Source of the DNA: Phyllobacterium trifolii
Lineage (GTDB): Bacteria > Pseudomonadota > Alphaproteobacteria > Rhizobiales > Rhizobiaceae
Direction of reading: 5' to 3'
DNA length: 64,000 nt
Assembly: GCF_014192095.1 (NCBI RefSeq)
Contig: NZ_JACHXN010000023.1
Span: 1 to 64,000 of the forward strand
Positions 62,601 to 64,000 of this stretch are shown here, one piece after another. Numbering within the stretch: position 1 is the stretch's first letter; each line of letters begins with the position of its first letter. The notes under the pieces were generated by a model. That model made no database searches. It had not been told where the DNA came from and saw nothing but the letters and a program-made list of their open reading frames with translations. The position numbers and the translations under genes were made by a program.

Positions 62601-63148
62601 GGCAGACGCCCGCCTTCGCCAAGGGCAAGCCGTGGCTTCTCAATTTCTTCGATCAGATCCGCTTCTTTCCGGTCAACCATCAGGAATTGACGGAAGCGCG
62701 AGCTGCCTTTCCGCATGGCGGCTATCCGGTCAAAATCGAGGAGACGGAGTTCTCGTACGCCGCTTACGCGAAGGAACTGAAGCGGAATGCCCAATCCATC
62801 GGACGCTTCAAGAACACACAGCAAGCCGCCTTCGACCAAGAGCGGCATCGCTGGAAGGAAGCCGGGCTCGACAGCTTCGTTAGCGATAGTGGCGGCGGAG
62901 AAAGCCCGGACGCCGATATTCCGGCTGGGTGCTTTGGCGTTGCCAGCAGCATTCAGGGAAACATCTGGAAACTCCTCGTCGAACCTGGGGCATCTGTTGC
63001 CGCCGGCGACCCGCTCGCCATTGTCGAATCCATGAAGATGGAATTTCAAGTCAATGCTCACGCTGCAGGCCGTGTCCGCGAACTACGCGCAGCGCCCGGG
63101 CGAAACGTTAAAGCCGGCGATATCATCGTTATCCTGGAGGACTGCTGA
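59612..63148 (+). CDS. Urea/guanidine carboxylase (biotin-dependent)
   Basis: 1178 residues, full length. The biotin carboxylase part (1-450) has IANRGEIAVRVIRT, STAGGGGIGM for ATP and FLEVNTRLQVEHPVTE. The carboxyltransferase part (460-1080) combines KipI/KipA-like halves (LGLWNVGVPPSGPMDERSFRHANRL). The biotinyl domain ends with ESMKMEF, where Lys1142 is the biotin site. It carboxylates urea or guanidine with bicarbonate and ATP. The riboswitch and the adjacent deiminase genes favour guanidine. ATG 3 bases after the previous stop. Confidence 0.94.
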   Translation: MFSKILIANRGEIAVRVIRTLKKMGIASVAVYSDADRFAMPALLADEAVRLGPAPASDSYLNVDAVIAACRLTGAEAVHPGYGFLSENIGFAERLAAEGIAFIGPRPEHLSAFGLKHTARQLAEASGVPLLPGSSLLESVDDALSAADEIGYPVMLKSTAGGGGIGMQLCGDASSLQASFESVQRTARASFGDARVYLERFVADARHVEVQIFGNGKGKVVALGERDCSLQRRNQKVIEETPAPGLSSATRSQLHNAAVSLGSSVSYESAGTVEFIYDPVRQEFYFLEVNTRLQVEHPVTEAVYNIDLVEWMIRQAAGEDILSGADLLTPKGAAIEARVYAEMPHADFRPSAGLLTEVVFPEIARIDGWIETGTEVTAFYDPMLAKLIVVAEDRPLAIEKLKTALANTSISGIETNLDYLRAIASSELLASGKVATTALRNFAFIPDIIEVLVPGAQSSLQELPGRLGLWNVGVPPSGPMDERSFRHANRLVGNDDETAALELTVSGPTLRFYTDAEVALSGARMTMICDGEKLQHNKAVTIRAGQVLSIGAIDGAGQRAYLAIRGGLAVPVILGSRATFGLGQFGGNATGTLKTGHVLHLARRATGQLRPENEPAELTREWQVGVVYGPHGAPDFFQPEDIDMLFSNPYEVHFNSARTGVRLIGPAPKWARSDGGEAGLHPSNLHDNAYAVGAIDFTGDMPIILGPDGPSLGGFVCPAVIARDEQWKMGQFKPGDSIWFHPVSRPGDPVTGPAILRSASNAGSAIVGQRDSGPVSVVYRRQGDDNLLVEYGPMALDIALRLRIHLLMSAVSAAQLPGLIDLTPGIRSLQIHYDGTTLTRKRLLGLLVEIEAGLPAAQAVTVPSRIIHLPLSWNDPDAELAMRKYHELVRPNAPWCPSNIEFIRRINGLRDEQAVKNIVFNASYLVLGLGDVYLGAPVATPIDPRHRLVTTKYNPARTWTPENAVGIGGAYMCIYGMEGPGGYQLFGRTIQIWNTWRQTPAFAKGKPWLLNFFDQIRFFPVNHQELTEARAAFPHGGYPVKIEETEFSYAAYAKELKRNAQSIGRFKNTQQAAFDQERHRWKEAGLDSFVSDSGGGESPDADIPAGCFGVASSIQGNIWKLLVEPGASVAAGDPLAIVESMKMEFQVNAHAAGRVRELRAAPGRNVKAGDIIVILEDC

Positions 63149-63149
63149 C

Positions 63150-64000
63150 ATGCTGCCGACAATTCTCGATCTTTCAAGCCTTCATGCCGCCTATCAATCC
63201 GGCCTGACACCGCTCGATCTCGTTGAAACGGTAATCGCCCGCCGCACCGCATCAAATGATCCGGCGATCTTTATCACCCCCACGCCGGACGAGCACTTGC
63301 GGGCCGCCGCACGCGATCTGATGGCGCGAGCGCCAGAGCCAAACAGCCTGCCGCTTTGGGGTGTGCCCTTTGCCGTAAAGGACAATATCGACGTTGCAGG
63401 CTTGCCGACGACGGCTGGATGTCCCGCCTATGCCTATCATCCGGGAACGGATTCGACTGTCGTCGCGCGTCTCAACGCCGCCGGCGCCATCGTGATCGGG
63501 AAGACAAATCTGGACCAGTTCGCGACAGGTCTTAATGGAACGCGCTCGCCGCATGGCGCCCCGCGCTCCGTTTTCGATCCAGACTACATTTCGGGCGGAT
63601 CGAGCAGCGGATCGGCGGTCGCAGTCGCGTCCGGTCTTGCGAGTTTCGCCCTCGGCACAGATACGGCGGGATCGGGGCGCGTTCCCGCCGCCTTCAACAA
63701 TCTTGTCGGTATTAAGCCCACGCCAGGTCTGTTGCCGAACACGGGCGTCGTTCCAGCGTGCAGAAGCGTCGATTGCGTGACTATATTCGCGGCGACGGTT
63801 GGCGACGGTGTCGCCATTCGGAAGGTGGCGGAGGGATTTGATGTCGCCGACGCATTTTCGCGTCATGCGCGCCCGATTTCATTACCGCGCACCGGGCTTC
63901 GGATCGGTGTCCTTGAACGTGCGGAGCGGGAATTCTTTGGCGACGCGGGAGTCGAGCGGCTTTATGATCAGGCGATTGAATCAGTGAAGGCGCTGGGTGC
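63150..64000 (+). CDS. atzF: Allophanate hydrolase, N-terminal part (cut by window end)
   Basis: At least 283 residues in an open frame to the end. Amidase signature: Lys in PFAVKDNID, GGSSSGSAVAVASG (cis-Ser) and GTDTAGSGRVPA (nucleophile Ser). LPTTAGCPAYAY and LDQFATGLNGTRSPHG are typical of allophanate hydrolase. It splits allophanate to ammonia and CO2, the last step of the route. Starts one base after the carboxylase stop (TGACATG). The C-terminal domain is outside the window. Confidence 0.93.
   Translation, partial: MLPTILDLSSLHAAYQSGLTPLDLVETVIARRTASNDPAIFITPTPDEHLRAAARDLMARAPEPNSLPLWGVPFAVKDNIDVAGLPTTAGCPAYAYHPGTDSTVVARLNAAGAIVIGKTNLDQFATGLNGTRSPHGAPRSVFDPDYISGGSSSGSAVAVASGLASFALGTDTAGSGRVPAAFNNLVGIKPTPGLLPNTGVVPACRSVDCVTIFAATVGDGVAIRKVAEGFDVADAFSRHARPISLPRTGLRIGVLERAEREFFGDAGVERLYDQAIESVKALG

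Noticed and set aside
1-64000. CRISPR arrays, rRNA, replication origin or partition genes
   Set aside because: No regularly spaced repeats, no rRNA sequence and no Rep/Par/DnaA-like proteins were seen.

Overview
The window looks like an accessory region of an alphaproteobacterium of the Rhizobiales (Hyphomicrobiales) type, perhaps on a secondary replicon. This rests on protein style and on the content: many high-affinity importers (two ribose-type ABC systems, two taurine/nitrate-type ABC systems, one polyamine-type ABC system, one TRAP system), each next to its own dehydrogenases and regulator. There are no rRNA, tRNA, CRISPR or replication genes. Mobile DNA is present at the left edge (IS110 family) and near the middle (IS91 family with a tyrosine recombinase), and decayed gene fragments lie between operons.

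Layout. 1-0.5 kb: start of an IS110-family transposase. 0.5-3.1 kb: AraC regulator divergent from an exported VOC-fold protein and an exported ABM-fold protein, with a short carotenoid-oxygenase-like remnant between them. 3.4-4.2 kb: stand-alone LON-domain protein. 5.0-7.8 kb: a fusion of winged helix and solute-binding domain (probable regulator) and a beta-hydroxyacid-dehydrogenase-like gene, divergent from a long operon at 8.2-21.8 kb. That operon holds a ribose-type ABC importer, three SDR enzymes (one interrupted by a TAA), two zinc-type alcohol dehydrogenases, a YciI-family protein, a Gfo/Idh/MocA oxidoreductase, a PRISE-type enone reductase, an intradiol (hydroxyquinol-type) dioxygenase and maleylacetate reductase. 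It reads as a route from a sugar-like or cyclitol-like substrate to an aromatic triol and on to 3-oxoadipate; this is the most unusual system in the window. 22.4-23.7 kb: ketopantoate-reductase-family gene and a broken oligopeptide-ABC ATPase.

24.0-31.1 kb: a quinate/shikimate module (TRAP importer, AroQ, QuiC, TetR regulator, shikimate/quinate dehydrogenase) that would end at protocatechuate, with matching TetR-type operators inside two promoters. 31.1-37.3 kb: GntR regulator divergent from a SsuABC-like importer, an IlvD/Edd dehydratase and an RraA-family protein, probably for a sugar-acid-like compound. 37.9-40.4 kb: IS91-family element. 40.5-46.8 kb: HisD-family (HpsN-like) dehydrogenase divergent from an XRE-cupin regulator and a polyamine-type ABC importer.

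47.7-54.7 kb (minus strand): seven-gene operon led by a LacI-HTH/PfkB-kinase fusion, with a perfect palindrome upstream, followed by a GATase-like protein, a second ribose-type importer and an M20 hydrolase. 55.1-64 kb: a guanidine-use operon with a sigma-54 promoter, a guanidine-I (ykkC) riboswitch with intrinsic terminator, an ABC importer, two urea-carboxylase-associated proteins, urea/guanidine carboxylase and allophanate hydrolase, the last cut by the window end. Base composition looks mosaic by eye: the quinate module and the IS91 region are richer in GC than the first catabolic operon.
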